This document shows, in pieces, positions 21,295 through 31,143 of a DNA stretch of 64,000 nucleotides (its first letter is position 1; every line of letters begins with the position of its first letter). The notes below the pieces were generated by a model, which was given only the letters and a program-made list of their open reading frames with translations, was not told where the DNA came from and searched no databases. Made by a program: the position numbers and the translations under genes. Source of the stretch: Alphaproteobacteria bacterium (GTDB lineage: Bacteria > Pseudomonadota > Alphaproteobacteria > Micavibrionales > Micavibrionaceae); the NCBI GenBank assembly GCA_030750865.1, contig JASMHE010000006.1, forward strand, positions 1 to 64,000, written 5' to 3'.

Positions 21295-22428
21295 CTAATT
21301 TTTTCCGAAATATTGCTCCAGCACACGCAAATAAATATCCGTCAACATTTCAAGATCGGCAATCGTTGCATTTTCATCCACCTGATGAATGGTTTCGTTC
21401 GTCACACCATATTCAACCACAGGACAATACCGGCTGATAAAACGCGCATCTGACGTACCGCCCTTTGTCGTCAGGGCGGGCTTCCGGCCACACACATCTT
21501 GCACCGCACCGGCCACCAGATCGGTGAACGCGCCGGGCTGCGTGATAAAACTTTCCGCGTTCGAGGCATAGGAAATATCATAATCAATACCGGTTTCATC
21601 AAGCAGTGCCGTAATTTTTTCGGCGAGCGTCTTTGCCGTCCAAAGATCATTAAAACGCACATTAAACGCCGCTTTTGCCGTCGCAGGAATTACATTTGCC
21701 GTTGGGTTTCCGACATCAAACGTGGTTACTTCCAGATTGGTCGGCAGAAAATGGTCATTGCCCTGATCGAATTCATATGACGACAACACGGAGACCAGCG
21801 CCGCCAGCTTCGGCACGGGATTGTCCGCCAGATGCTGATATGCAACATGCCCCTGCTTGCCACGCACAATGATTTCGCCATTCAACGACCCGCGCCGACC
21901 GACCTTGATTTCTTCACCATGTTGTGTGCTGTTCGAGGACTCGCCGACAAGACAATGGTCCGGAATCTGTCCCTGCGCGGCCATCCATTCCAGCACCTTG
22001 ACCGTGCCGTTAACCGCCGGCCCTTCTTCATCGCCCGTAATCAGCAAGCTGATTGATCCGTCAGGCGCGCCGTGCTTTTCAAGAAAACGGGAGACCGCCG
22101 CCACAAAACAGGCATTACCGCCCTTCATATCCGATGTACCGCGCCCATACAGAATGCCATCATGGATTTCGGCCGCAAACGGCGGATGTGTCCATGCCGC
22201 CAGATCGCCCGGCGGCACAACGTCGGTATGCCCGGCATAGCAAAAATGCGGGCCATCGGTACCAAGCCGTGCAAAGACATTTTCTACCTCTGCAAACGGC
22301 AGTTTTTCAGCCGTGAACCCCATCGGCAATACGGCATCAATCAGTACCTGCTGCGCACCGTCATCCTCAGGCGTTACGCTTTCACAGCGCACCAGATCTT
22401 GTGTTAGCTGAATAGGGTCAATGCTCAT
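21295..22428 (-). CDS. dapE: Succinyl-diaminopimelate desuccinylase
   Basis: 377 residues, normal for the M20 peptidase family. It removes succinate from N-succinyl-LL-diaminopimelate, giving LL-DAP for lysine and peptidoglycan. The zinc-ligand motifs are visible: AGHTDVVPPG, GRGTSDMKGG and GDEEGPA (metal ligand and catalytic Glu), and a C-terminal GGTSDARF. It follows dapD on the same strand with a 42-bp gap, so the two consecutive pathway steps are co-transcribed. Confidence 0.97.
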   Translation of the reverse strand: MSIDPIQLTQDLVRCESVTPEDDGAQQVLIDAVLPMGFTAEKLPFAEVENVFARLGTDGPHFCYAGHTDVVPPGDLAAWTHPPFAAEIHDGILYGRGTSDMKGGNACFVAAVSRFLEKHGAPDGSISLLITGDEEGPAVNGTVKVLEWMAAQGQIPDHCLVGESSNSTQHGEEIKVGRRGSLNGEIIVRGKQGHVAYQHLADNPVPKLAALVSVLSSYEFDQGNDHFLPTNLEVTTFDVGNPTANVIPATAKAAFNVRFNDLWTAKTLAEKITALLDETGIDYDISYASNAESFITQPGAFTDLVAGAVQDVCGRKPALTTKGGTSDARFISRYCPVVEYGVTNETIHQVDENATIADLEMLTDIYLRVLEQYFGKN

Positions 22429-22470
22429 CAGACGTAGCGATCCTTATTTTGCTGATATCTATCCGCCGGA

Positions 22471-23334
22471 TCAATCCCGCAGCAAATCATTGATGGACGT
22501 TTTGCTTCGTGTTTTCTCGTCAACACGCTTTACGATAACTGCGCACGCCAGATTTGGCCCCGGCGTCCCATCCGGCAACGGTTTACCCGGCAACGTTCCC
22601 GGCACCACAACAGAATATGGCGGCACATGCCCTTGAAAAACTTCGCCGGTTGCACGGTCAATAATCTTCGTTGATGCACCGAGGAAAACACCCATCGAAA
22701 TAACAGAGCCTTCACCGACGCGGAACCCTTCGGCCACTTCGCTGCGCGCGCCGATGAAACAATGATCTTCGATAATCACAGGGGCAGCCTGCAACGGTTC
22801 CAGAACACCGCCAATACCGACACCGCCGGAAATGTGACAATTTTTGCCGATTTGCGCACATGACCCGATTGTACACCATGTATCAACCATTGTGCCTTCA
22901 TCAACATATGCACCGATATTCACAAAAGACGGCATCAAAACCGTATTTTTTCCGATAAATGCGGAATAACGGACAACGCAGTTCGGCACAGCGCGGAATC
23001 CAGCCGCAGAAAAATCATCAGCTTTCCAGCCCTCAAACTTGCTCGGCACTTTATCCCACCAGACACTATCACCCGGGCCGCCGGATACTTCTTCCATCGG
23101 GTGCAAACGGAAATAAAGCAAAATGGCTTTTTTCAGCCACTCGTTGATTTTCCAAGATCCATCGTCCGCTTTTTCTGCAACGCGCAAAACGCCCTGATCC
23201 ATCAGTTGCGTTGCCTGCAACACGGCATCACGCACATCACCTTGTGTATCGGCATTGATCGATGAAATATCGTTCCACGCCTGTTCAATTACATCCTCAA
23301 TATTCGCTGTCTGCACAGCCTCTGATACAGCCAT
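22471..23334 (-). CDS. dapD: Tetrahydrodipicolinate N-succinyltransferase
   Basis: 287 residues from the ATG at 23334, which has GGAAG a few bases upstream; an in-frame upstream start at 23400 would add an unlikely hydrophobic/Lys-rich extension. It transfers succinyl from succinyl-CoA to tetrahydrodipicolinate. The C-terminal half has the hexapeptide (left-handed beta-helix) pattern, with the [15 protein letters not shown] region and [13 protein letters not shown] typical of DapD. It is first in a dapD-dapE pair, divergent from the FemAB-like gene. Confidence 0.96.
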   Translation of the reverse strand: MAVSEAVQTANIEDVIEQAWNDISSINADTQGDVRDAVLQATQLMDQGVLRVAEKADDGSWKINEWLKKAILLYFRLHPMEEVSGGPGDSVWWDKVPSKFEGWKADDFSAAGFRAVPNCVVRYSAFIGKNTVLMPSFVNIGAYVDEGTMVDTWCTIGSCAQIGKNCHISGGVGIGGVLEPLQAAPVIIEDHCFIGARSEVAEGFRVGEGSVISMGVFLGASTKIIDRATGEVFQGHVPPYSVVVPGTLPGKPLPDGTPGPNLACAVIVKRVDEKTRSKTSINDLLRD

Positions 23335-23423
23335 AATTTTCTTCCATTCATAATTATTGTTGGTCGCACTCTTTTTATGCGGTAACACTAAGAAAAACAA
23401 CTTTCTTTTTCATTTTCTGGACT

Positions 23424-24398
23424 ATGAACAAACAGCGCACACAGATCAACCCCACATGCACGATATCATGGAACAGCCTGACATTGCAGGAATGGCAGCG
23501 CCGTTTCAATATGATCCGCCGCGCCCCTTTGCTGCAATCCTATGATTACGCCATTGCCGCCAGTCCTGTTTTGAACCAGAAACCGCGCTGGGGGCTTATC
23601 TTCATGGACGGTCAGGAAGCGGGCCTAGTCCAGCTTATGGAAGTTGGTATCCTGAAAAACAGCCTGCATGCCGTACAAATGGATTTCGGGCCGCTTTGGT
23701 TTTCCGGTTATGGCAGCCCCGATCACTGGCGTGCGTTTCTGGATCAGTACAATGCGCACTTCCCGCGCCGGATCGGGCGACGCAGGCGGATCTTGCCGCA
23801 TCTGGACTATTCCACCGCAAATGAACAGCTTTTCCATGATGTCGGTCTGCCGCGCAAAAGCACGCCGCCATACCAGACCATTTGGCTCGACCTGGCAAAA
23901 GACGATCAAACCCTGCTATCCGATATGAAGGGCAAACGTCGCAACAATATTAGAAAAGCCGCAAAAAACGATCTGCATATCATGTGGGATACGCATGGCC
24001 GTGATTTACCGTGGCTGATGAACCATTACATCAAAGACCGGATCAGCAAACAATATATCGGCCCGTCGCCGCGTCTTATCAAATCCATGCATCACGCCTT
24101 TAAACCGCACGGCAATTTTCTGATGGCCACAGCAATCAAAAATAACGACAAGCTCGCGGCAATCCTGATATTTTTACATGGAAAATCGGCAACCTATCAG
24201 ATAGGATGGTCTTCGGATGAAGGAAAGAAAATGAATGCGCATTCCTTACTTATCTGGGAAAGCTGTAAAAGGCTCCGCAAAGCAGGCATTCTTGATTATG
24301 ATTTAGGTGGAATCAATGAAAAATCAGCCAAAAATGTCAAAAAATTCAAAGAAGCGTTCGGCGGCGAAACCGTTACATATCTTGGGCATTATTGCTAG
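23424..24398 (+). CDS. FemAB-like/GNAT-fold aminoacyl- or acyltransferase
   Basis: 324 residues. The C-terminal half has the FemAB/Acetyltransf_6 (GNAT fold) pattern: a basic SDMKGKRRNNIRKA stretch (~168-181), an ATYQIGWSSDEGKKMNAHSLLIWE strand-helix (~253-276, typical of this family) and DYDLGGINEKSAKNVKKFKEAFGG near the C-terminus. FemAB proteins add amino acids to the peptidoglycan stem peptide from aminoacyl-tRNA; related enzymes act on other lipids. Neighbours dapD, glmU and glmS fit a cell-wall role, but the substrate cannot be read from sequence. Its last 83 bp overlap the next gene in another frame. Confidence 0.75.
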   Translation: MNKQRTQINPTCTISWNSLTLQEWQRRFNMIRRAPLLQSYDYAIAASPVLNQKPRWGLIFMDGQEAGLVQLMEVGILKNSLHAVQMDFGPLWFSGYGSPDHWRAFLDQYNAHFPRRIGRRRRILPHLDYSTANEQLFHDVGLPRKSTPPYQTIWLDLAKDDQTLLSDMKGKRRNNIRKAAKNDLHIMWDTHGRDLPWLMNHYIKDRISKQYIGPSPRLIKSMHHAFKPHGNFLMATAIKNNDKLAAILIFLHGKSATYQIGWSSDEGKKMNAHSLLIWESCKRLRKAGILDYDLGGINEKSAKNVKKFKEAFGGETVTYLGHYC

Positions 24399-25257
24399 CC
24401 TGACCTTTTTCTCCGCACCACAGCACAGCGCACAGGCAGACCCCGCCAACACAGATGCACTACATCAGCAGGAAATCTCTTATCAGCTCTATGCAGGCGG
24501 CATTAATGCCGTCAAGGCAAACCTTATTATTTCTTACCCTGATGAAGATCATTATTCCCTGATGCTCGAAGCCAAAACAAAAGGCTTCCTCAGCCGTCTG
24601 GTACCGTGGCACGGTTCTTTCGGTACGGAAGGCTGGCGGAACGGCGGCGCTGAAAAACCGCGCAAGCACGAATCCATTTCCGTCTGGCGCGATGAAGAAG
24701 AAATCAAAACATATCGCTATGAAAAAGACGGCTCTTTTCTGGGGTTAAAAATCACCGAAGACGGCAAAGATAAAAGCCCGAAAGATTTGCCAGATGATCT
24801 GGTCCAGCAAACAACCGATGCACTGACCGCGACCTTGCACATGATGGACAAAGTCGCCGCAGGCGAAGACTGCGAAGGAAAATCAGAAGTGTTTGACGGC
24901 AAACGGCGCTTTGTCCTGAAATTTAATCACGAAGAAGACGTCATGCTCGAAAAATCGCGCTACAACAACTATAGCGGTAAAGCAGCACGCTGCTCGGTCG
25001 AAGTCATTCCGATGACAGGGGCGTGGTATAAAAAACCGCGCGGCTGGCTATCTATTCAGGAACAGGGCCGCGAGAAAGGCACATTGCCGACCGTCTGGTT
25101 TGCCCCCATCACACAAAACGGCCCCGCCGTGCCTGTAAAAATGCGCGTCAAAACGGATTACGGCACATTATTTATGCATATGGCCGGTTATCAAACAGAG
25201 GCCGCCCTGCGCGATGATAACCTTGTCACCGCCAAAGCCGACCTGAAAGACGAATAA
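24316..25257 (+). CDS. DUF3108-type exported protein
   Basis: About 313 residues from the ATG at 24316, chosen because AGGTGG lies 7 nt upstream; a GTG at 24307 and an ATG at 24334 are alternatives. A Lys-rich N-terminus, a hydrophobic core (LHILGIIASLTFF) and a HSAQA-D cleavage-like site make it an exported protein. The mature part begins with ISYQLYAGGINAVKANL and continues with a beta-rich pattern including a GFLSRLVPWHG motif, as in DUF3108 proteins. That family's function is not firmly established. The start lies inside the FemAB-like gene (83-bp overlap), so the two are probably translationally coupled. Confidence 0.75.
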   Translation: MKNQPKMSKNSKKRSAAKPLHILGIIASLTFFSAPQHSAQADPANTDALHQQEISYQLYAGGINAVKANLIISYPDEDHYSLMLEAKTKGFLSRLVPWHGSFGTEGWRNGGAEKPRKHESISVWRDEEEIKTYRYEKDGSFLGLKITEDGKDKSPKDLPDDLVQQTTDALTATLHMMDKVAAGEDCEGKSEVFDGKRRFVLKFNHEEDVMLEKSRYNNYSGKAARCSVEVIPMTGAWYKKPRGWLSIQEQGREKGTLPTVWFAPITQNGPAVPVKMRVKTDYGTLFMHMAGYQTEAALRDDNLVTAKADLKDE

Positions 25258-25329
25258 AAGTCCTGCCTGTAATGAATTGCAACATCATGTGAGTTGTCTT
25301 GCATAAAATGAAGACACAAAATACCGGTC

Positions 25330-26682
25330 ATGAATAAGAAAACAAATCCCCTCGCCTGTATCATTCTGGCCGCCGGACGCGGCACAAGAATGAAATCATC
25401 AAAACCGAAAGTTCTGCATGAAATCGCAGGACGGCCTATGCTCACACATCTTCTGGAAACCGTTGAACATATCGGCGCCGACAAAATCATTATTGTCACA
25501 GCCCCCGATATGGATGATGTCCGGCACAGTGCAAACGGCCACACAATCGCCATTCAGGACAAACCGCTTGGCACGGGTGATGCCGTTGCGGCCGCATTGC
25601 CTGCATTGGACGGTTTTGACGGTGATGTTCTTGTTTTGCTGGGTGATATGCCGCTTCTTTCAGCCGAAACGCTTACGCAGCTTATCGCAACAAAACATGA
25701 AAATGCCGCAAATGACTTGTCTGTTCTGGGGGTCAATCTTTCACCGACACCGGCTTTTGGCCGTTTGATTACCGCAGAAGACGGGCATCTTGCCCATATC
25801 GTTGAAGACAAGGACTGCACCGCAGAACAGCGCGCTGTCACATTGTGCAATACCGGCGCGTTCTGCCTGTCTGCAGACGGGTTGCGGACATGGATTCCGC
25901 AAATCAAAAATGCAAATGCACAACAAGAATATTACTTTACCGATATCCCTGCGATCGCCGCAAAAGACGGCGCCAAAACACATATTCACATCACCGACAA
26001 TACAACAGAGGTCAAAGGCGTAAACTCGCGGCAGGACCTTGCCGTTCTCGAAGCCGCCGTGCAAAATCAATTACGGCAAAAAGCGATGAACGCTGGCGCA
26101 ACACTGATCGATCCGTCGTCGGTCACATTGTGCCATGATACGGTCATCGGCCAAGACACGATCATCGAACCAAACGTGGTTTTCGGCAAAAATGTTATTC
26201 TGGATCATGATGTTCATATCAAGGCTTTTTCCCATCTGGAAGGCGCGCACGTCAAAAGCGGCGCTGTCATCGGCCCGTTTGCACGTCTGCGCCCGGGCAG
26301 TGACATCGGCGAAAATGTCAAAATCGGTAATTTCGTCGAAGTCAAAAACGCCACCCTGCATGAAGGCGTCAAGGCAGGTCACCTTGCCTATATCGGTGAT
26401 GCCGAAATCGGTGCGGGCACGAACTATTCATGCGGCGCAATTACCGCCAATTATGACGGGTTTAACAAACATAAAACGCGCATCGGTGAAAATGTGATGA
26501 TCGGCAGCAACGTCAACCTGATTGCCCCCGTCACGATCGCGGACGGCGCCTATATCGCCGCAGGCAGCACCATTAGCAGCGCCGTTGAAAAAGACGCGCT
26601 TGCCATCACCCGCACAAAGCCGAAAATCATCGAAGGCTGGGCTGCGCGCAACCGCAAGAAAAACGAAAAACGCGCCAAATAA
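25330..26682 (+). CDS. glmU: Bifunctional GlcNAc-1-P uridyltransferase / glucosamine-1-P acetyltransferase
   Basis: 450 residues, normal for GlmU. It makes UDP-GlcNAc in two steps for peptidoglycan and LPS. The N-terminal uridyltransferase has the LAAGRGTRMKSSKPKVLHEIAGRPM signature (positions ~13-37) and PLGTGDAV; the C-terminal left-handed beta-helix has hexapeptide repeats, RLRPG and the NYDGFNKHKT acetyltransferase motif. Together with glmS, 1 kb downstream, it covers most of the UDP-GlcNAc route; only an AEC transporter lies between them. Confidence 0.98.
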   Translation: MNKKTNPLACIILAAGRGTRMKSSKPKVLHEIAGRPMLTHLLETVEHIGADKIIIVTAPDMDDVRHSANGHTIAIQDKPLGTGDAVAAALPALDGFDGDVLVLLGDMPLLSAETLTQLIATKHENAANDLSVLGVNLSPTPAFGRLITAEDGHLAHIVEDKDCTAEQRAVTLCNTGAFCLSADGLRTWIPQIKNANAQQEYYFTDIPAIAAKDGAKTHIHITDNTTEVKGVNSRQDLAVLEAAVQNQLRQKAMNAGATLIDPSSVTLCHDTVIGQDTIIEPNVVFGKNVILDHDVHIKAFSHLEGAHVKSGAVIGPFARLRPGSDIGENVKIGNFVEVKNATLHEGVKAGHLAYIGDAEIGAGTNYSCGAITANYDGFNKHKTRIGENVMIGSNVNLIAPVTIADGAYIAAGSTISSAVEKDALAITRTKPKIIEGWAARNRKKNEKRAK

Positions 26683-26748
26683 ACGCAGCAATAAAAACCA
26701 AAAACAAAGATCAGTAACGGGTATAAAGGTCACATCAGGGTGTAAAGA

Positions 26749-27687
26749 ATGGACATTTTTTCATTACTCTTCACAAATATTATCCCCCTGATTGTCTTGA
26801 TCGGGATGGGATATGCGGGCGGCCGTTTTCTGGATATCCACCTGCATTCAATGGCCATGATGGTGATCTATTTCTTCGGCCCGATTGTCAATTTCGGTGC
26901 GATCGCGCGCATTGACCTGTCGCCGCAACTTTTGGGCATCCCGCTGATTATTTATGCGGTTTTGTCCTTGATTACATTATCGGCTTACGCGCTGGCAAAG
27001 TTAAAATTCGACCAAGCCCGCGCCAGCCTGATCGGCATGGGGTCAGGCATTGCCAATACCGGCTTTTTCGGTTTTCCGATTGTCATGGCCATGTTCGGAC
27101 CGGATGCCGCCAGTATTTACCTGCTGTGCAATCTGGGCATTATTCTGAACGAAGTCACGACCTGTTATTATATCGGTGCGCGTGGCAAGAACTCGATCAA
27201 GAACAGTATCCAGCGCCTGTTGAAAATGCCGCTATTTCATTCCGTCTGGCTTGCCCTGTTATTGAACGTCATGCATGTCGAATTCGCACCGATTATTGAT
27301 GATTACTGGCAAAAATTTGCCAGCGCATGGGTCATTGTCGGGATGTTTTTGATTGGCGTGGGCGTCTCCAAAGCGACAACATTGAAAACAAGCCCGTCTT
27401 TGTTATTATCGCTCAGCGTCGTGAAATTCATTGTATGGCCGCTTTGCATGTTCGCGCTGGTCTTACTTGATTTGCACGTCACCCATTTCTATGACGACCA
27501 GATTTACATGATGTTTATGGTCATCGGCACTGTACCGCTGGCCGGAAATCTTGTGGCCTATGCCGCACAACTTGATCTGGAGGCTTCCCGCACGGCGATG
27601 TGTGTTGTACTCTCTTCGGTATTCGCCGTCATCTATATGCCTGTCGTCTTAACATTGGTCCGGCTCTTTTTAACGCCCGGATCGTAA
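26749..27687 (+). CDS. AEC (auxin efflux carrier) family transporter
   Basis: 312 residues with about ten hydrophobic segments arranged as two five-helix halves. Features of the AEC family are visible: LIVLIGMGYAGG at the N-terminus, GMGSGIANTGFFGFPI (~99-114) in the first crossing region and a C-terminal MFMVIGTVPLAGNLVAYAAQ segment. Family members export or import small organic anions and amino acids; the substrate here is unknown. It sits between glmU and glmS with gaps of 66 and 42 bp, suggesting one transcription unit without implying a shared function. Confidence 0.88.
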   Translation: MDIFSLLFTNIIPLIVLIGMGYAGGRFLDIHLHSMAMMVIYFFGPIVNFGAIARIDLSPQLLGIPLIIYAVLSLITLSAYALAKLKFDQARASLIGMGSGIANTGFFGFPIVMAMFGPDAASIYLLCNLGIILNEVTTCYYIGARGKNSIKNSIQRLLKMPLFHSVWLALLLNVMHVEFAPIIDDYWQKFASAWVIVGMFLIGVGVSKATTLKTSPSLLLSLSVVKFIVWPLCMFALVLLDLHVTHFYDDQIYMMFMVIGTVPLAGNLVAYAAQLDLEASRTAMCVVLSSVFAVIYMPVVLTLVRLFLTPGS

Positions 27688-27729
27688 CATAAATCACCAA
27701 ACGCAAAACGATAAGATAAGGAAAGCAAA

Positions 27730-29568
27730 ATGTGTGGAATTGTTGGAATTTTAGGAGAACGCAAAGATGTCGCTTCGCTGCTGGTCGAAGGGTTGAAACG
27801 CCTTGAATATCGCGGCTATGACAGCGCCGGAATCGCAACTCTGTCCGAAGACGGTCATATTGAACGCTGCCGCGCCGAAGGAAAGCTTGTGAACCTTGAT
27901 AACAAGTTAAAAGAGACACCGCTGGCGGGGCATATCGGCATCGGACACACACGCTGGGCCACACACGGCGCCGCCACCGAAGATAACGCCCACCCGCACG
28001 CCACCGAAAAAGTGGCCGTCGTGCATAACGGCATCATTGAAAATTACGCCGCGCTAAAAAAAGAACTGGAATCACACGGCGCAACCTTCACGACACAAAC
28101 CGATACAGAAGTGATTGCCCATCTGGTCACGCACTATCTGAACGAAGGACACGCCCCGCGCAAAGCTGCCCACATGACATTTGACCGTCTGACGGGCGCC
28201 TATGCCGTGGCCCTGATCTTTGCGGGCGAGGATGACCTGCTGATCGGCGCGCGGCAAGGTACACCGCTTGCAATCGGATACGGCGATGAAGAAATGTATC
28301 TGGCTTCGGATTCCTATGCCCTTGCACCGCTGACCAATAAAATCAGCTTTTTAGAAGATGGTGACCGCGTCCTGATCAAAGGGCGCGACATTGAAATTAT
28401 CGACAAAGACGGCGCACATGCCGACCGCCCCATTCGCGTAACCGCACAAAGCGGCGCAACAACGGGCAAAGGCGCTTACCGTCATTTCATGTTGAAAGAA
28501 ATACACGAGCAGCCGTCTGTCATTGGCGATACACTGAATAGTTTCATCAATCCGGCAACCGGAAAGATCCATATCCCCGACAATATCCTGACCGCACTGG
28601 AAAAGACCCCGCGCCTGACAATGGTGGCATGCGGCACCGCGTTTTACGCCTGTATGGTCGCAAAATACTGGTTCGAACAAATTGCCCGCGTGCCGTGCGA
28701 AATTGATATTGCATCGGAATTCCGCTATCGCGAAGCGCCGCTTCCCGAAGATGGCGTCTGCCTGTTTATCTCGCAATCCGGTGAAACACTCGACACGCTC
28801 GAAGCGCTGCGTTACAGCAAACAAAACGGTCAGACAATCCTGTCAGTCGTCAACGCCATTGAAACAACCATCGAACGTGAATCCGATCTGGTCATGCATA
28901 CCCTCGCCGGACCGGAAATCGGCGTGGCCTCCACCAAAGCCTTTACCACCCAGATTACAACATTGGCCTGTATTGCGCTGGCACTTGGTGTCAAAAAAGG
29001 GCTGATTGACGAGGCACGCGAAAATCAAATGGCCGAGGCTCTGCGCCACGCACCGCAGGAAGTCGCCAATGTCTTGAAACATAACGAAGCCCATATTCAG
29101 GATATTGCCCGCGATATTTTCGAAGCCCATGACATGCTGTATATGGGGCGCGGCAATCTTTATCCGATCGCACTCGAAGGCGCATTAAAGCTGAAAGAAG
29201 TGTCCTATATTCACGCGGAAGGATACGCGGCCGGAGAATTAAAACACGGACCGATCGCACTGATTGATGATCGCGTGCCGATTGTCGTGCTGGCACCGGA
29301 AAACGACCCGTTGTTTGAAAAAACGGAATCCAACATACAGGAAACCGTCACGCGCGGCGGACAGGTTCTGTTGATTACCGACCACAAAGGTGCATCACGC
29401 TTGAAAGACCTTGTGAAATGGACCATCGTTCTCGGCGATATCGACCCGTTTGTCAGCCCGATCCTGTATTCAATCCCGATCCAGATTCTGGCTTATTACG
29501 TTGCCGTCACAAAAGGCACAGATGTCGATCAGCCGCGCAATCTGGCAAAATCCGTCACGGTGGAATAA
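27730..29568 (+). CDS. glmS: Glutamine-fructose-6-phosphate aminotransferase (isomerizing)
   Basis: 612 residues. It makes glucosamine-6-phosphate from fructose-6-phosphate and glutamine, the entry step to UDP-GlcNAc. The N-terminal class-II glutaminase begins MCGIVGILG with Cys2 as nucleophile and has the GHTRWATHG motif; two SIS domains follow with CGTAFYA, ISQSGETLDTLEAL and STKAFTTQ, and the protein ends in the usual AKSVTVE. An AAGGAAAG ribosome site precedes the ATG. I see no glmS ribozyme in the 42-bp leader. Confidence 0.98.
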   Translation: MCGIVGILGERKDVASLLVEGLKRLEYRGYDSAGIATLSEDGHIERCRAEGKLVNLDNKLKETPLAGHIGIGHTRWATHGAATEDNAHPHATEKVAVVHNGIIENYAALKKELESHGATFTTQTDTEVIAHLVTHYLNEGHAPRKAAHMTFDRLTGAYAVALIFAGEDDLLIGARQGTPLAIGYGDEEMYLASDSYALAPLTNKISFLEDGDRVLIKGRDIEIIDKDGAHADRPIRVTAQSGATTGKGAYRHFMLKEIHEQPSVIGDTLNSFINPATGKIHIPDNILTALEKTPRLTMVACGTAFYACMVAKYWFEQIARVPCEIDIASEFRYREAPLPEDGVCLFISQSGETLDTLEALRYSKQNGQTILSVVNAIETTIERESDLVMHTLAGPEIGVASTKAFTTQITTLACIALALGVKKGLIDEARENQMAEALRHAPQEVANVLKHNEAHIQDIARDIFEAHDMLYMGRGNLYPIALEGALKLKEVSYIHAEGYAAGELKHGPIALIDDRVPIVVLAPENDPLFEKTESNIQETVTRGGQVLLITDHKGASRLKDLVKWTIVLGDIDPFVSPILYSIPIQILAYYVAVTKGTDVDQPRNLAKSVTVE

Positions 29569-29588
29569 CACCTAACAAGGATCTAATT

Positions 29589-30356
29589 TTGGAACCATTA
29601 TCCGCGACAACACTGATTGCTATTTTTCTGGTTACATTTCTGACCAAAACATACGGCGTTTTAATTGGTGGCGCGAGTTTCATTTTACAGCCCTTCCTGA
29701 TTGCAATGGGGATCCCGCCACATATGGCTGTGGCCCATGATATTGCCGGCACGAACGGCGTAACCGTCACAGGCGGTTATGTCTTTTTCAAATCCGGCCA
29801 TATCGATCTGCGCGTGGCACTTTACACATTGCCGGGGGTTATCATCGGCCCCGTGATCGGCGTCTATTTCCTGAACAGCACAACACCGGAAACGCTTGAA
29901 AAATTCATCGCCGTCATTTCCTTTATCGGGGCAAGCTATATGCTCCTGAAATACAATAAGGTAATTGGCAAAGTCCGCGCTGCGCCCCATCCGTTTCTGT
30001 CGCGCTACAGACCGTATCTTGGCATGCTATTCGGACTGGTGATCGGCACATATATCGGTTTTTCCGGCGCAGGCGGCGGCATTTTATCCGGCTTACTGTT
30101 GATATCTGTTATGAATCTGTCGGTCTTACAAACCATCGCAACAAAGCGCTTCATACACGCCCCTGCTTTTATCATTTCGGCCGGTGCCTATTATTATATG
30201 GGATGGCTCGACCCCATGCTGTTTTTCACGGTCTTTACGGCCTGCCTTGCGGCCGGTTTTGTCGGCAGTCACATGAGTCTGCGGATTAATGAAAAAATAC
30301 TGGGTTATATTTTTATAGCGGCGGCGGCCATTATGGCGCTGCTGATCCTATTTTAA
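29589..30356 (+). CDS. TauE/SafE (TSUP) family permease
   Basis: 255 residues starting at TTG 29589, chosen because AAGGA ends 7 nt before it and the only longer reading runs back into glmS in another frame. About eight hydrophobic segments are visible. The family signatures are present in duplicate: GASFILQPFLIAMGIPPHMAVA near the N-terminus and GTYIGFSGAGGG with TIATKRFIHAPA in the second half. TSUP members move sulfite, sulfonates or other small anions; the substrate here cannot be told. It follows glmS by 20 bp and is probably co-transcribed. Confidence 0.85.
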   Translation: MEPLSATTLIAIFLVTFLTKTYGVLIGGASFILQPFLIAMGIPPHMAVAHDIAGTNGVTVTGGYVFFKSGHIDLRVALYTLPGVIIGPVIGVYFLNSTTPETLEKFIAVISFIGASYMLLKYNKVIGKVRAAPHPFLSRYRPYLGMLFGLVIGTYIGFSGAGGGILSGLLLISVMNLSVLQTIATKRFIHAPAFIISAGAYYYMGWLDPMLFFTVFTACLAAGFVGSHMSLRINEKILGYIFIAAAAIMALLILF

Positions 30357-30459
30357 AAACGGCCTACGACATAAAAAAGCACAAGCGGCTCTGGATATTT
30401 CGCAGCGCCGACACTTTAAACGCTTGTCGCGGTCCGAACAAAATGACAATATCACCGAC

Positions 30460-31143
30460 ATGAACGATGTAAAACCACTCCATAAATTCTGGTGGCTCTG
30501 GCTACCGCTGGCGGCCTATGTCATCCAGATTATTCTGGAACTTGTTTATCCGGGCAGAACACTCGACCATTTAATGGGCGAAGACGGCCCGCACGAACTG
30601 GTCCAGTTTATCGTATTGTCATGCGCCTTTATCGTCACAACGCTCACCCTGATCGGGATGCCGCGTCATTACCTGAAATCACCCATGATTTTATGGCTTG
30701 GCACGGCATGGCTGGCAACGCTGTATGTGGCCGGTGAAGAAATCAGCTGGGCGCAACATTTTCTGGAGTGGAACACGCCTGAATATTGGTCATCGGTGAA
30801 TGATCAGGGCGAAACGAACCTGCATAATACGACCTCATGGCTGGACCAAAAACCGCGCCTGTTACTTGAAATCGGTGTATTGGTCGGCGGCGTTATCATG
30901 CCGCTATTGTACAAATTCAAACCACAGGCATTGCCACAGCGCTTTGCCGTGATCTACCCGCCTGCATATCTGTCTGTCATTGCGTGGCTGGCGTTGGTTA
31001 CAAAAATATCTGAAAAACTGGGCAATGCCGTTTTTGATGAACCGTTTTTCTATCGCACAAGCGAAGTCATCGAACTGCATCTTTATGCGTTCGTGCTGTT
31101 TTATCTGATACATTTGAAACGACGTTTATTTGCGCAAAAGTAG
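30460..31143 (+). CDS. Polytopic membrane protein of unknown function
   Basis: 227 residues from the ATG at 30460; a TTG at 30424 would add 12 residues, and neither has a clear ribosome site. Five or six hydrophobic segments are seen (~8-27, ~51-72, ~80-97, ~137-155, ~170-188, ~210-225). Between helices it has acidic and Trp-rich loops (AGEEISWAQHFLEWNTPEYW) reminiscent of membrane proteins whose function is not known to me. Its last 18 bp overlap the 3' end of prmA on the other strand. Confidence 0.65.
   Translation: MNDVKPLHKFWWLWLPLAAYVIQIILELVYPGRTLDHLMGEDGPHELVQFIVLSCAFIVTTLTLIGMPRHYLKSPMILWLGTAWLATLYVAGEEISWAQHFLEWNTPEYWSSVNDQGETNLHNTTSWLDQKPRLLLEIGVLVGGVIMPLLYKFKPQALPQRFAVIYPPAYLSVIAWLALVTKISEKLGNAVFDEPFFYRTSEVIELHLYAFVLFYLIHLKRRLFAQK

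Noticed and set aside
27688..27729. glmS ribozyme or riboswitch upstream of glmS
   Set aside because: The 42-bp gap is too short and shows no such structure.
29418..29588. Longer start of the TauE/SafE permease
   Set aside because: The upstream part is an out-of-frame reading of the glmS 3' end; a TTG with a proper ribosome site follows the glmS stop.
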